A stretch of 64,000 nt of DNA, from assembly GCA_010015805.1 (NCBI GenBank), contig ML978128.1:930001-994000 (forward strand), given 5' to 3'. The position numbers and the translations under genes were made by a program. This document shows positions 1 to 13,289 of this stretch, piece by piece. Every line of letters begins with the position of its first letter. Position 1 is the first letter of the stretch. Source of the DNA: Rhizodiscina lignyota (taxonomy: Eukaryota; Ascomycota; Dothideomycetes; Aulographales; Rhizodiscinaceae). Under the pieces are notes generated by a model. It was not told where the DNA came from, did not search any database, and was given only the letters and a program-made list of their open reading frames with translations.

Positions 1-871
1 GGGGCGACGATGCTTTATATTGAATGATTTTGCCAGTCGCACAGCATAATTTGACGAGCGGGCCTGTAATGTGCGACGACGACATACCATGATACTACAT
101 GTGAGAATCAAAACTTCGTTCCATTTTACCGTGTCTACAATTTCCATATGGCGGATGCAGATGCGGAGCTCAATGTGTCTTGCCAAAGGCCTGGAAGAAG
201 GTAATGAAGACGTAGGAAGTGGTGGAAGGTTCCGAAGGGGTGAGCGCTGAGTAAACTTCAGGCGGCCGCAAATGCTCTGCAGGATCATAGCGCGAGCCTC
301 AAAATCCTCTCTCTTCCCTTTTAGCATAGGTGTCCGTAGATTAACTAAGCTTGGGACGGCCGCTATATGTGCGGGCTGACCCGTTGTGGAGCTACACATG
401 TTGGTGTTTAGAGACGCGTATTCAGGCATAGTCACCCGAGCTGCGATCTACTATTCGATTACACCTGGAGTGCACAATCCACCACAACTCCGATATACGA
501 GATCTATCTTCAAATAGAAAAATTTCATGTTCGGGGAAAGCGTCACTCACTCTGCACGTCTCATTAAATGCTGTAAAATTCTCGTAGAAACAAGTCATAT
601 CTCTAGTCTCATATCCGGCATTTCCTTCTCCGTGAGGGCCTCACCTCTAAGCCGGGAAGCATATCAAAACATGCTGGACTTATGTACATTCGGTTGTACC
701 AGCTGTCGTGGTGCGGACCCAGAGGGCCTTGAAGAGATAGGCGCTTTTGTAGTCGGCCGTTCTCGATGGTAGTATTGCATATGGTCGCGTTCCCCTAAAG
801 ACATCCACCGCCCGAGTCTAAACGGCTCTGACGTTGTCTCTTTTGGTCGGCGGCTTTTAGGCTTGGGCACA
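1..871. other. No gene recognised at left edge
   Basis: No reading frame here has family motifs or splice structure that I can support. Short frames on both strands overlap each other and look random. It could hold the promoter or UTR of a gene beyond the left edge. Confidence 0.5.
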
Positions 872-1504
872 TTATCGCCCGATGCCTATTCCACCTCCAC
901 CAACGCTTCTGCACGAAACACAATTTGGGGCGCTAGACTCCATTGCGCGCGCCTCCAGCCATGGCCACTGAGCACGCATTCGAGCCGCGCGGGCAGCTGC
1001 AAGTGCACGCCTCTCCTCCTCCTCCGCCTTCCCCTCATATATCGACATGACGCTCTCCATCTCGTCCCCCACCCTGCGCACCTCCTCTTCCCAGCGTTGC
1101 TCCGCCTCTCTCACCTTCAGCGTCTCCTCCTCATCAATCACCTGCATGAGCCTCTCCCGCAGCCTCTTCTGCTTCGCGCTCCACGACAACTTTTGCTCCT
1201 CTAGCCTTTTGATGTCCTCTCCCCGCACCATCGCAATCATTATCTTGTCTTTTATTCCGTCCAGTTTGTCCTCGACGCACTCCAGCTGGTGCTCTACGAC
1301 GTCGATTGCATCGATGGACCAGGTAGGTCCCGCCGGTTCGTTTGGCTTCGGCACGAGAGTACCAGTTGACGACACGTTCGCCTCTCGCGGACCTAGCACG
1401 GGTGTGAGGGGTGTGGTGGAGGAGGATATACTGTGCTCCGAGGGGCGAGATTGGCGGGAGGCGAACGGTGCCTTTGGGTAGGAGGGTGTGAAGAGGCAAG
1501 GCAT
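872..1504 (-). CDS. Hypothetical coiled-coil protein
   Basis: Unrecognised protein of 210 aa in one exon. The first third is Ser/Pro/Thr-rich and looks disordered. Roughly residues 75-185 are strongly charged with heptad-like spacing (Glu, Lys, Arg, Leu) and should form a coiled coil. The C-terminus is Gly-rich. I chose the ATG at 1504. An in-frame ATG at 1663 would add 53 residues, but that stretch is AT-rich and reads like a leader. No enzymatic motif is seen, so it may be a structural or adaptor protein. That the ORF is a gene is likely; its role is unknown. Confidence 0.55.
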   Translation of the reverse strand: MPCLFTPSYPKAPFASRQSRPSEHSISSSTTPLTPVLGPREANVSSTGTLVPKPNEPAGPTWSIDAIDVVEHQLECVEDKLDGIKDKIMIAMVRGEDIKRLEEQKLSWSAKQKRLRERLMQVIDEEETLKVREAEQRWEEEVRRVGDEMESVMSIYEGKAEEEERRALAAARAARMRAQWPWLEARAMESSAPNCVSCRSVGGGGIGIGR

Positions 1505-2049
1505 ACTGGTAGTGTTTAGAAGAATGAGGATAGGGTAGTTGATGATAATGAGAAGGCGATGATAATCGTAATTTGGAGATGATTGTCTGTAGCAGCTTGA
1601 ATCGATGTTTGACTGCGGAACTTGCTCAAGATGGAATGTAGGACGAATAATGCGGTAAGACATGTGCCTTCATATGAAAGATTGCAAATGTGGGAGACTA
1701 TATTAGTAGTTGAACTCTTAAACGTCCTCTAAAGAAAAATCGCACGTTGTGGTTCGTCCCGCACCATGTATACTGGTGGAGAGGTGGCCGTTATAAAGAG
1801 TACCAAAAGAAATAGAAAAAAGCTCATGCAACAAGAACGAGCAGCGAGTAGTGGCGTTCGGATTAGAATTAGTTTGTAGAAAAATTTCGCAACCGTGTCA
1901 ATTTAGACGATCATATTGTACAAACCGTTCATTGCATTTCGGAGCTAAAAGGACTATGCATCTTATCGATACTCCCCATTCCTAGATCTTTAATAAGTGA
2001 CCAAGTTTACCGCTCACCCAATGAGTAATGAGCTTGACATGATTCCACG
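1505..2049. other. Intergenic, nothing recognised
   Basis: AT-richer spacer between two minus-strand genes. It should carry the upstream region of the coiled-coil gene and the 3' end of the Rce1 gene. No RNA gene or repeat was seen. Confidence 0.5.
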
Positions 2050-3269
2050 TCAAATCTCTGCCAGCTTGTTCGTGCTTTCCGTTAGCGGACCCAATTGCTT
2101 CCAGAACCCAACAGCTCCGGCGACAAGGAGCAAATAGTACGCAATCGTCCACCCAATCCCCACTGTCCATACCTTTCTCCCTCTCGGTGCATGTAAGACA
2201 GGTATTGGATCTTCATCTTGCGTCGGTGCGAATACATCCTCTGAATCTTCATCTTCGTCATCGTCATCGTCGTCTCTGGGTGCAGCTGTCGTTGTCTTGG
2301 CAGCCGCTCGAGTCGTTGAGCGAAGCTGCCTCGACTGCTTCAAAGTCTCATCGACTGCAGCGCGTCCGTCAGAAACGTAGGTTTCACGTCCCAGTCGGCC
2401 CCAGAAGCGTGGTAGGCCCAGCCAGTTGCAGAAGCTGTGCGCAGCAATGACGGCGAGCAGGCTCCCAGTGCGAACGAAGACGTAAGCCTCAAACCAGCCG
2501 AATATCGTTGTGTAGGTGAATTGGACAAGGCTGCGGATCAGCGCTTGAGTAATGCTGGCGTGGGGGTGTGAGAGCACGAATTCGTAGAAATGATGCACGT
2601 GAGCAATGCCGAAGTATAGTGGCGTGATCAAAATCGCATTTCGCGTGTCTCGAATAGCCAATGGAGAGGCAGACGAAGGGATATTTGATTGGCCGCGCGA
2701 CTCGGAGTGCATTGCTGTGAAGGTGCTTGGGAGCAAGTTCATCGGGTACATAGACGACGCGAGCAGATGCAGTGGGATGAGCAATGAGCGCCATATGAGT
2801 TCTTCAGTTATTGGGCCCTGCTAACCTTGTGAGAACATTGGCAAAATAAAGTGCGGCATCGAGACACAGAATATAGGAATATACTGACGGCAACGAAGTT
2901 ACGCCAGCCTGTCCAGCTACTGAGAACTTCTATAGCGCCTTCGCCCTTGATCCAGCCTCGCCATCCTCCTTCTACAATGCCAGTTTCAAACAAAGGGCCA
3001 GCAAAAAGAATAGCTACAAGCAGGAGCACTCTGGCGACATCGGTCAAGTGGATGGGATACCATCCAAGTAAAGCGATAGTGGCCTTGAAGTCATTCTTGC
3101 CGTAGACTGCGACGACGTAGTAGGTAACGAGGGTCGAGATGACACAGGATATTGTTATGGCGCGTATTCGAGCGCGAATAACGGACGGGGCATCGCGTTT
3201 AGCAACGGGAGAGGGACGAGCAGTCGGGGAGAGGTAGATTGGCGCCACATAAAGGACGTTGAAGACGAT
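2050..3269 (-). CDS. RCE1: CAAX prenyl protease 2 (Rce1), 5' end unresolved
   Basis: ER membrane endopeptidase that removes the -AAX tripeptide from prenylated proteins such as Ras and a-factor. Exons seen are 2889-3269 and 2050-2817, with a 71-nt intron. Splicing creates GPITEELIWRS, the family's EExxxR catalytic motif, right at the junction. Further support comes from RDAPSVIRARI, the second catalytic motif around GIAHVHHFYE, and several hydrophobic segments. After the last conserved block there is an acidic run of Asp/Glu (forward 2247-2275) and a final TM segment. The 5' exon seen begins at a tatag acceptor with no ATG, so one more upstream exon carrying the N-terminal TM helix must exist, probably within 3300-3500. 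I could not fix it. About 382 codons are visible, close to the family's usual size. Confidence 0.88.
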
Positions 3270-4683
3270 CTATATTCTCCGATTAGCTATGTCGCAGACG
3301 GAGCGTTATCTAGCACGTGGAATCGCGGCGATCTCGGCCTGAGGCGTCAACTGCGACTCGACCTGATGAAATACAGGTTTGGACACGATGCAGATAATAT
3401 TGAATCGATACACGGCTGCAGAAACGGAGACGAGAGGAGGTACACGTACAGACAGGATGCAGGCAGTCTGGAAGGATATAGCTGGCCCAGTCGGTACTGC
3501 AAGACAGTGTTAGACCTGCACGTCAGAGGCGTGGGGATCAGGCGGGACCAGTGGTTCGCAAGACGTCTCCGCTCCCAGGCTGGCGTGGGTGGAGAAGCGG
3601 CAGCTGGAGGAGGAATTGGGAGTACTCGCACAGGCCAATCAAGGTGCAGCTACTCACCCTCCTTCTGACGATAGAGCCTCTGGAGGCGTTCGAGCACTGG
3701 GAACGGCGGCATCGTGCCTATCTAGGCAGCATGCTATGAATCATGAAACGAGATGCGCAAGTGCAGACATGGGCAATACATAAGATCGCTCTGCGGTGAG
3801 GTGGGATTGTTTGCGGTATGCACTTTGGCTCTTGCGGCGCCGGAAGAAACGACCGAAGAATTGGCAGGGATACGCGTCGTCCGAAAGGGGAAAGCATATG
3901 GGCTCATTGGCGGTGGCCGCACCGTTACACAGGCAGGTGCGTTTCTCGAGTCTTGAGAAGTCCTCTTCTTCCTCTTTCTTCACGTCCCTCCTGCAATTCC
4001 AGAGACACCGATGCAGAGCAGCGAGACATGGCGTGAACGCTCGCGTGTAAGGCGTGGGAAACTGCCATGCGTTCGCGCTATCTTTCATTTCGGCGGTGGG
4101 CATACGAGACCGTGATTCGTCGCGTGCTCCACGCAGACGCGTCCAATCGCGTCGCCCAGCCGACGATGCAAATTCTCCATCTCAATCGATAAAGGAGAAG
4201 TGGTTCGAGTATAATGCTGACGATATAGTCGCTCTGCGGGGTTTTTCTTATCTCTTCATGCAACCTCTTCTTTCTTCGCTGCGCACGCTGAGAAACTGAT
4301 GCGCTGCAGGCTGGGAACGCGACTCTGGCTTGTGGTAAGCCTCGTGCATGACGCACAGCCATCCCAATTTGCTCGCCTCCTCCGTCGTGCATAGCACCGG
4401 CCATTATTGGAACCAGCAAAGAAACGCACTCCTTTTTCAATTCTGACCTTCTCCCTCCTTCAACGACCTCTTGTCGCATTCACTCATTTTTATCATGTCT
4501 TTCTGACCCTCAGTCATTCCTTACCTTACGCTCACGACCTCTGAACATCGCCTCGCCGCCCGGCCTGGAGTCCCACAGCACCCCTCCGCATCACCGCCTC
4601 CATGCCTCCGAATCGGTCCAGTCTGCGCACATCGCATGAATTTGGCCACCCAAATCTTCTAGGGCAGTGAGGCCGTAATCAAC
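3270..4683. other. Rce1 5' exon region and promoter of the serine-rich gene
   Basis: Should hold the missing first exon of the minus-strand Rce1 gene and the upstream region of the plus-strand gene starting at 4684. Several short overlapping frames (for example around 3460-3780 plus, 3741-4103 minus) show no family signature. A small unrecognised gene near 3450-3780 cannot be excluded. Confidence 0.4.
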
Positions 4684-7545
4684 ATGTCATCTGCACAGCC
4701 CCGTGGGCGGACAGCGCAGTCCTCGAGCAGCACGCCGCGAACCTCTCCGAAACGACAGCCTTTGCACGAGCGCTCGCCGTCACAAGCAAACTCGCAAGGC
4801 CTCCTTGGCCCGACAATTCGCATAGTGGAAGAATCTCCGTCGCAAATTTATAATAAAAGCGCTTTGCCAACGACCCCCCGGCAAATACTGGTGCCTGACA
4901 ATGCACAAGGGTATACGCTGCCGGACAGTGTTTCAGATCGTGAAGATCCACCAACCCCATCCAATGCCAGCCTGTCTTCACAATCCGCCGAAATTCTCAT
5001 ACCCCGGCCGCTGCAGCTGCGCAAGGTGGCTCGCGCATCTGCGACAACCAACTTCTCGGACCTAGACACCATCGCTGATGGCGGTTCGTCATTATTCCCT
5101 CGATTTTCCCAGACCAGCACCACGCCATCTAGCCCAACTCTCATCGACCCCGATAGGACAGAGGAGAGATCGAGGACATCGCGCGAAGATACACGAAATA
5201 GGAAGCGCGACAGTACCATCAGACAAGTTTTAGAATCCTCGCCTGCATCTGTCACCGATCGGCGGCGCTCCGCACTTGTACCAACGACAAAATCGCCCAC
5301 GCCCTCTCTAACTTCCCTGCCAGAAATACCAAGCGACGACCAGGGTATTGAGGACGATTCTTCTGGCAATTACGAGGTCATTAGCTCATCACCTCCCCAA
5401 AGTTCTAGTCCCTCCGGCTATCGAGGCTTGCAACAAGCTTCCACTGCGAAGAAGCTCCCCAAACCTATTTTTCCGCCTAATACAACTAATTCCTCGAGAC
5501 AGTCTCTCGCTGTCTCAGAACGCTCGTTTGGATCCATTGATCAGCCGCTACACTCTTCCAGCCCATCTTCGAACACACATGACGCTCTCCGCGCGGCAAT
5601 TGAGAGCGGTCTGCAAGTTCAATACCCTGTCGTCCAGCCTCCTTCGTCGAGCGAATCGTATGCGTCGTCTTTCGATCCAGAAAAGAAGCTCCCAGACCTC
5701 CCAATTCTACCTCGAATGCTCGACCCTCCTTACCGAGAGCAATGGACTTCCAGACTCTCGACCATACATTCGGAGTCCGAGCCTCGCCAGTCGCGAAGCA
5801 TATCAGGACTGTCGGGAGGCAATGGACACAGAGCCGTTCAAAGGTCAACGATAGGAAGTATCACCTCTTCTGCGAGGCAGGTGCCACCTTCTCTGCCCAG
5901 CGACACCTCTTCAATCCCAATTCCCGCTCCACTCTTTCACAATGGAAGCAGTCCTTCAGACGACTCGCGCGAATTCGAGGAGGACGACGACGTCGTCGGC
6001 GAATTGCAGTCTCCTCCTCTGCGGCATCAGCGGTCGTTCTTCAGCGTATTCAGTAACGCCGATTCGAGACCCAGCAGTCGGGCGGAGTCAGCTCGTGGGA
6101 GCGTCTTTGAACGTGCGAGCTTCATGGAGAGCAACCTATTCCCAGCTTGGGCGAGGTACGTTTGTGGTTTGCTAAGATGTTGCCCCCGTCCCAGTACCCT
6201 GCTATGCAATTTATTTCTGCACTAGCATCGTTTAGGTCTTAACAATGACCTTGCACTCCCTCCCACCCCATCATAGAGTTGCCTCAGAACTATTCGCGAA
6301 TTCTGACATGACGGCGTGGGAGTACTCTGAGTGTTTGCTATTGTGATGAGGAGTCTTGATGCCATCAGTTGACGCAATCGGAAATGTTTTCATGTGTATA
6401 TGCTAATTGATTTGCCTTCGTTTACAGATCGTACTATCGACGCGGCTCGGCCTCGCTGTCTCCTACTGACTCAACGACTTCGCTCTCCCTGCCCTTCATC
6501 TACTCTCCAAGTCCTGATCAGTCTCGTCTGAATACCGCGGCTAGTTATGTGCCAGGTACAGCCTCAGGCCCTTCTCGCACACCCTCTCTTGCCGATCACT
6601 TCCCCTTGAATATTTATCATCCGCGCAAACGTCCCCATCAGCAATACCCTCCCAAGGCCCTTCGGCCTGCCACAGCCGATTCATTTATATCGAATCCTAA
6701 CATAATAGTTCCAGTACCTGCGTCAACTCCACCGCCTGAGGGTGGAGAGACGTCTCGAGCACGTGGGAAACAACCCGCTGATGCTCAACCCCAATCCCGA
6801 GCGTCGTTCGCGTCACGTCTCCGAAGTCCTATTCGCCGAACCGAGTCGGGGCAATGGACATGGGAGCCGCGCCTCGCACGCGACAGGCGCAGCGTGGGTG
6901 TCATGTCCGCCTGGCGTCCGCCGAGTCTGGACTCTTCCCTAGGTAGCTTGACGCAGATGTTCGGCCGACGCGGAAATAGACAGATCAGCTTGTTCGTGCT
7001 GGGCTTCATCTTTCCATTCGCGTGGATGCTCGCTGCGATTCTGCCGCTACCAGAGCAGCCACCGGACGAGGAGGCTGGCGCCAGTAGGCAAGAGATCGAG
7101 GCGAGAAGGAGCCAGGCTATGCGCGAGAGTCGGCAGAGCCAGTTCACGCAGCTAGAAGGAGTGGCGACGCTTGTAGACCCGGAGGGTCGTGGAGAAACGG
7201 TCCCAGTCACCGCGGACATCTCGATGACTCGGCTTGAACGCGCAATCGACGGGACGCAAGCGATAGACATCATGCGAGCCCGTGACGACGCCGCTGGTCG
7301 CATTGAGCAAGGTCTCGCAAGGGGCTGGCTTGATGCGGAGCTTGAGAAGATGGAGGCAAGAAGAAAATACGCAAAAGCGCGGTGGTGGAGGAGATTGAAT
7401 CGCATAATGAGTCTAATCGGGTTGTTAATACTGGGCGCGATTGTGAGTCTTGTGCCACCCTTTCGCTTTGTCGTTGCGCAAAAATATCCGACTAACTTAT
7501 ATGCAGGCCGCACTTGTTGTTGTGGCGGTCAAGTATACGCTGTGA
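4684..7545 (+). CDS. Serine-rich protein with two C-terminal TM segments
   Basis: Fungal protein of about 841 aa; no function recognised. Exons: 4684-6155, 6428-7442, 7507-7545. The first intron (272 nt, gtacgt...tttacag) is long for this window; the second (64 nt) splits the last TM helix. The first ~670 residues are Ser/Pro/Arg-rich and probably disordered, with many SP/TP sites that could be phosphorylated. Near the C-terminus lie two hydrophobic helices: one starting at LFVLGFIFPFAWMLAAILPL, and the final one, which ends the protein with KYTL. The charged segment between them looks helical. This points to a membrane-anchored scaffold with a long cytosolic N-terminal tail. Existence and exon structure are well supported; function is not. 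Confidence 0.75.
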
Positions 7546-9707
7546 TCATTTACAGGACTTCTGCGCTTCTATTCTTGCCGTACCTTCTCTCCCTTTCCGG
7601 CCATCTATTCTCGCCATATACCCAGATATCGAATTCTCTCATTTGACGCCATTTAATGCCTAGATACGGCGACATGTTCAAGCGACGACTACCAACATAT
7701 TCATGTTCTCATATGTCAATCGTCCAAGACGACACTACACCGACGATCCAATGTCCTTCATATTCTCGACATCTCCTATCACCTACTTATCCTTCCTCTG
7801 GAGCGATCCTAAAATCGGGCGCTCTCTGATCTATTTGACAAACCAAACATTGTATTGACAAACTCCTACCCTATACTTCTCTACTCTTTGTAATGACGAC
7901 TTTCACGTCTTCGCGCTCTCCTATGTTCGGGCTCGGTTATGTTTACTTCTTAAGATTGGACGTTTAGCGATTTGGTTTTCAGCGATGCATTGCCGTAGCG
8001 CGGCGTTTTCTTTCAGTTTGCAAATGAAAGGCTTGGGGAATGGCTATTGCGAGAACTCAGTCGCGAGCCCTAGAATGTCTAACTTGATGGTTCTCTGATA
8101 TGTAACAGTACGATTAGCGCCAGAGCGAAGATACCCATTCTGCTTGTAGCTTGGGGGCCCTTAGGCAGCTAATGAGAATTGAGGATTTTTTAATAGTATT
8201 AGTTTCTCTGCTTGTGTTCGACATGTGAAAGCGAATGACGCGAGAGTCGTGATACAGTAGAGTATTTGAAAAGCTCAGTGAGCCCTCCATCCGTAGTGGT
8301 ATTCGTATTCGCGGTAAACTAGAAGTCTTAAAAATTACTGTCTCCTTCCGCCTCCTCGTCCCCCGGTGCAAATCCTCACGAAATGTCACAATTTCGATTC
8401 GGTTTTGAATATTATACTCCCACATAAGACTTTGTGCTCCGCGCACCCCGTCACGCTACTACGCACCTAATTAGGTTCTTCCTCCACCATTCCCGCCTCC
8501 CACATCCGATATCCCGAATATCCTGCTCCATCGACGGCTGTATGCGTGGTGTTTGGGGCGATGGAGAGGGGGACGGGGAGAAAGGTGATAAAGGCGGTGT
8601 ATCTCGGTACCGCCACAGAGGGTGCTAGCGGCGGTGCTAGACGCCGCCAATGCGATGGTTTGACAATTCCGAGCCAGGCTTTCGGAGACCCGTTGATACG
8701 AACGGCGGGATGCAATTGCATGCGAAGGAATGAGGCCTATGTCCGTTAGCGGAGGCATGGGAGCGAGAAATGGCGAGGTGCGATGACAGGTTCGGGAAGG
8801 AGAGGTGGCGCGGCGAGGCGTCGAGTGCGCATTATTCTACGTCCCGGCGAGATGGTGTGAGATATTAGGATGGGCGACGGCGTCTTGCGCGAACGGTTAT
8901 CGAGGAGTTTTCAGATGCGTTTTCGAAGTCGTGGACCAATGGGAAGGAGTGGCGGGTGCTGCACAGTGATCCTGCAGAAAGCAATGCAAAGGCAATGCAG
9001 GGAAATTAGGAAAAAGATCTCTCATTTCAGTCATTCGGAATACGGCCAGGACTAAACAACGAAATGCATCGATGTCGCGTTCGTGGTATCGTCTCGGCTG
9101 GAAAGAAAAATTCAAAGGAGTAAAGAGATTCGTGATGCCGCGCTCATGATGCTCGCTCTAGCGTACAGTTACATGATGGTGGATCGAAGAGACTTTTTGA
9201 GGAAAAGTTCCATGAGAGTTCCAAGAGACGGGGGACATGCATCTGCATTTCAAGGTATCCAACTTCTTTTTTTTTTTGTCAAGTTTCCAAAACGGTTTCT
9301 GCTCTTCTCCTTCAGCCCTGCGCGCGCTTATCCCACACCAATTTTCATGCATTCTCTGCGCGCGCATCACTTCCAAACGAATCTCAATCCAGGTCGAAAA
9401 AGGGAAATCGCATCAAATCAAGGAGTGCCAACGGACTTTTCCGATGATCGTGATCATTAGGGGAATGCCGCTGGTGAAGCGCAAGTAGACCTTGCGGATG
9501 CCAAATGAAAGAGGTCCAAGTCTGAGAGAATTGTCAAGTCCAAAGGTCGAGCGCCAGTGCAAAATGATACAAGAAGTGAAGGTGGAGCTTCCGAGATGCG
9601 CTATGCACTTCGCATCGATTGTGTGGAACGAAAGGCCTGACCAAAGACTCATCGTGGGAATTCGCCAATGGCAATAGTCATTCGTTCTCGCACGAGGTCG
9701 AGCGAAG
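7546..9707. other. Long intergenic region, nothing recognised
   Basis: About 2.2 kb between two convergent genes. Frames on both strands are short, overlapping and without motifs. A T-run lies near 9266-9280. Part should be 3' UTR of the flanking genes. Confidence 0.45.
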
Positions 9708-10793
9708 CTAGTTGGGGCATTGCGACTGCAGATGGCCCGGCTGCTTGCACTTGTAGCACACGCGCTCGGACGACGCTTCAGTCGGACAGTCGCGGCTCAG
9801 ATGGCCCTGCTCGCCACCTATTGGAGGAGTTAGCAAGATCCCGTTGGTATCAGCTTAATGACTCACAGTTGTAGCACTTCTGGCCCTGGGTGCAGTCGCG
9901 ACTCATGTGTCCATAACCTCCACAGCTGTAGCACTGAGCCTGGCTACGACCTCCGAAGCCACCGCCAGCGCCTCCGCCTCCGTATCCGCCACCACCGTAG
10001 CCACCGCCACCGTATCCGCCTCCCTGGGTGCAGTTACGGGCGATGTGGCCAACCTTGCCGCACTTGTAGCACTCCTGGGTACTGCCACCAGTAGGAGCTC
10101 CGCCTTCCTGGTTGTTCGGGCAATCGCGAGAGATGTGGCCAGTCTGGCCGCAACGATAGCAAGATCGATCACTTGGTCCAGTACGGGCTTGAGTGCACTC
10201 GCGGCTCACATGACCCTTCTGTCCGCAGTTGTAGCAGGTTGGAGTGTCGCGGGTAGGGCAGTCGCGGGAGATGTGGTCAGCAGCACCGCCTGTGATTCAA
10301 GTAGTATTAGCAAAAATGCAAGAAACATGTATGTGAAACAGTAAGTGTGGAAAGTGTTGTAAGCGGATCCTTCGAGTAGTTCGTAACCATTATGAACGTG
10401 ACTGGAGGGGCGCTGCTGGGCGGCGGAGAAATGCCGCCGCATAAGCGAGACGATCATCGCACTGCTACCAACCACATGGCATACCAATTTTGATGTTGCT
10501 GCACTCTCGCCAAAGCCAAGGCCGGGGCGTGAAAAACAATGATGATACAAGCCAAGCATTGCAGAGATCGTGACAAGAAAATAAACCTTGCGAATTCACG
10601 TGCAGTCGAGCCAGGTGCAGGAAGTTTTAATGTGACGATCATATGCCGCTTGTACCGCTTAAGAAGGTATAGGATCGGCAGAAGGGTGGATGTAACGCAA
10701 GAGAGGAGACAGGAGGAAATCAAATGAAAGGGCGCACAAACAGTTGTAGCAGGTCCTTCCACCACCGCTTGCGCTTCCACTCTGGTAGTCCAT
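9708..10793 (-). CDS. GIS2: CCHC zinc-knuckle nucleic-acid-binding protein (Gis2/Byr3/CNBP type)
   Basis: Single-stranded RNA/DNA-binding protein of the CNBP family, linked in yeast to translation control and stress granules. Exons: 10742-10793, 9867-10289, 9708-9817 (194 aa). Seven CX2CX4HX4C knuckles can be read, from CYNCGAADHISRDC to CYKCKQPGHLQSQC. Both introns cut inside a knuckle after AAC-T, and splicing restores the Cys codon each time, which confirms the model. Between knuckles 4 and 5 is a Gly/Tyr-rich linker of GGYGG repeats. Seven knuckles match the usual yeast Gis2 count. Intron 1 is 452 nt, far longer than most here; intron 2 is 49 nt. Family identity is near certain. Confidence 0.93.
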
Positions 10794-13289
10794 CGTTCTA
10801 GCTGAGGAGAGTTTTCGTCTTCAAGAATCGAGTAGTGTTAGCCGGAGATCTCGAGATCTGATTTGTGCGGAGGAAAGCTTACCAAGTTCTAAAATCGGTC
10901 GAAAATGCAATTGAAATGCTGGCGCTGTGTGGAGCTGGCTGGGAGCCGGCAGATGCAGTGGTGTACGCTCAGGGGTATCTCGCAATGCGAAGGCAAACAG
11001 GTGAAGGTGCTATTTGGAGGTTGTGAGAAAGAAATTGAATGTGCAGAGGTGTTGTTGTGAGAATTTGAGAGGGACAGAGCTCTGCCGGCCCTAACCGCTT
11101 CGGGCTAAAGTGTGACGTCCTACGCTGGCGCTAAGCGACCGAGCGTTGCAGGATGCAGGGCCAGTGAAAATTTCCTATGTATGGCCTAGAGGCCTTGCCC
11201 GCTGGTCCAGCCAGGCTGACGGAGTTCGACGCGGTTGGTTTATACAGCTCTAGGCCCTCCTGTCACCTAGAACCTCCTCAATCGCCAACCAGCAAGCGGA
11301 ATTGTTGAGTAGAACGTGGCCGCTGTCGATCGTTCTGGCTTACAATTCACGCCGGCAGAGGCCCGTCGCGTAACGCGGCCAGCGGCGGGTTCTCCCTTAA
11401 CTTAAACCCTTACCGCCGCCAATGGGAGCGGCGATATGCTCGAAGAAGCAATCACACTTATACGGGATGCCGGTCAAGGGTATTTAGACTTTCGATATCT
11501 CCTCTGTTCCTCCATCTACTTCACGAGCGCCGTTTACGTAAACGTATAAGTCTCCCCAGGTCAGCTGTCCCGTCCGGTGCTATTTTGATCGAGAATTACT
11601 CGCGTTCCAGATCTGAAGCTCCCTGGTTGTTCCTCGTTAATCGTTTCGAGACGAAATGACGTTCTTGTAGCGGATACCATCTCCCATCTCCATCGTCCCA
11701 TGACCCCGGCGAAAGACGTCACCAGACCGGGCTCTTGGTATCACCGACAGCATCTACAAGTTCTCTTCATTGACCCAGTCCACAGCTTCTAAGAGGCACT
11801 GTAGCTCGAAATCCCACCAAGCGCGACCAAAGCGACTCAGAGATCCCTACCTTCACACGGATATCCAAGTCCTGTTTCAGTTCAGCGATCGAAGCTAATG
11901 GTTATAGCTCTGAGAGTGCCTGCAGTAGACACTTTAGTGATGCTTAGCACCCTTGGAGTCCAGAAAGTCTAGAACCAGCCTTCGCCGCGGCTCCGAACTC
12001 CGAGCGAACATCTACCCACAATCGGTCAGAGAGTTAGGGAAACGATGGCGATCTCAAAGCTTCACAAAAGGCTTGCTACAGAAACAGCACTTATGCTATA
12101 GTCTTGGGCGTATCTGCTTCGGTTAATCAGAATGCAATTAGATGAGCCGGAATAGATGTCATTGTAGGCTGAGAAAAGAGCTCCATACACGGGCTACTAT
12201 CGATTCAAAGAACCGGAGATTGTGGGAAACGCATAAACCCCCTCTTCTGGGTCGTAGTGGTTCAACAACCGCGCGCCAACTTCATGATCGAGGCTATTTC
12301 GCCCGCGAGTCCAACCGCCATATCTTGTATCCAACAACCAGCTTTCACATCCAAGTCTTTCCACCACTCTCATTTTCACCATATTTGCCTTTCAAGCTGA
12401 CTCGCACCTCCAAGTACGAATTGCATCATTCCATCCCTCCTGGACGAGGTTGTCATACCCAGGGTATTGGGCTCCAAGCCACCGAGGCTGGTACGAACAG
12501 TCGTCAGATCTACTCATTCGCCAATAATCAGCTCTTTTCGAAAGACAGAAACTCATCAAAGCGCTTACGTGAAGAATGTGCAAATTTGATCCTTGTCCGG
12601 TCCGACACTCGACACTTTCTGGTCCCTACCGTTCAAGGCGGGTCAGAAGAAGACGCAAAGCAGGTGAGGGATGACGGTACCAGTCCGATAGGCCTGCAAA
12701 TGTATAGCACTTCCCAAACGTGCTTATGAATACTTTGCATTCCCCTTTCCAATTTATGTCGGTGCACATGTAAGTCTAGAGCCCTTCAGTAATGGTCGCA
12801 TAGAGGAAGCCAACACTGATATTCGGGACGTACGTTTGCACTGTCTGCTGAAGTCTCCTTAGTGCTTGCGGCAACGGGAATTGCTCGTTCGACTGCCCTG
12901 GCTTCGGTTTGCAGTGGAGATGCGTAGCTGAAGGATGGAAAAGCAACGTGGAGCACCACCCCCAAGGCAGAGAGTGGAAAATGCATAATTCACTGAACGT
13001 AGACTGAACTCAACGGAAGAGATGACAGAATGGGGAACAAAGCTTTCAAGGTGGAAGTGCTTTAACAATGCGCTTGCACGGAGTAGAGAACAGCAGTATC
13101 CTTCCATATATCGCTGCACAGACTCTTCTGGTGGTAGTTGCGAATGTGTGCTGTTGGCTCTTTAAATGCCGCAGTTGCAGCTGAGAGTGAATTCATTGAC
13201 GGGTAAGGGCATTGCGACTGTGGCACAGCATAAGACCTCACACTATGTGCGAAAGTTCTATGATTTACGATTTGCGAAGTCGTTCACTT

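Noticed and set aside
10530-10560. Box C-like ATGATGAT inside the long intron region
   Set aside because: On the strand opposite to the host gene and with no partner D box at a suitable distance.
12142-12729. 195-codon plus-strand frame in the gene-poor region
   Set aside because: Composition looks random, no motif, no splice partner, and it lies in DNA rich in decayed repeats.
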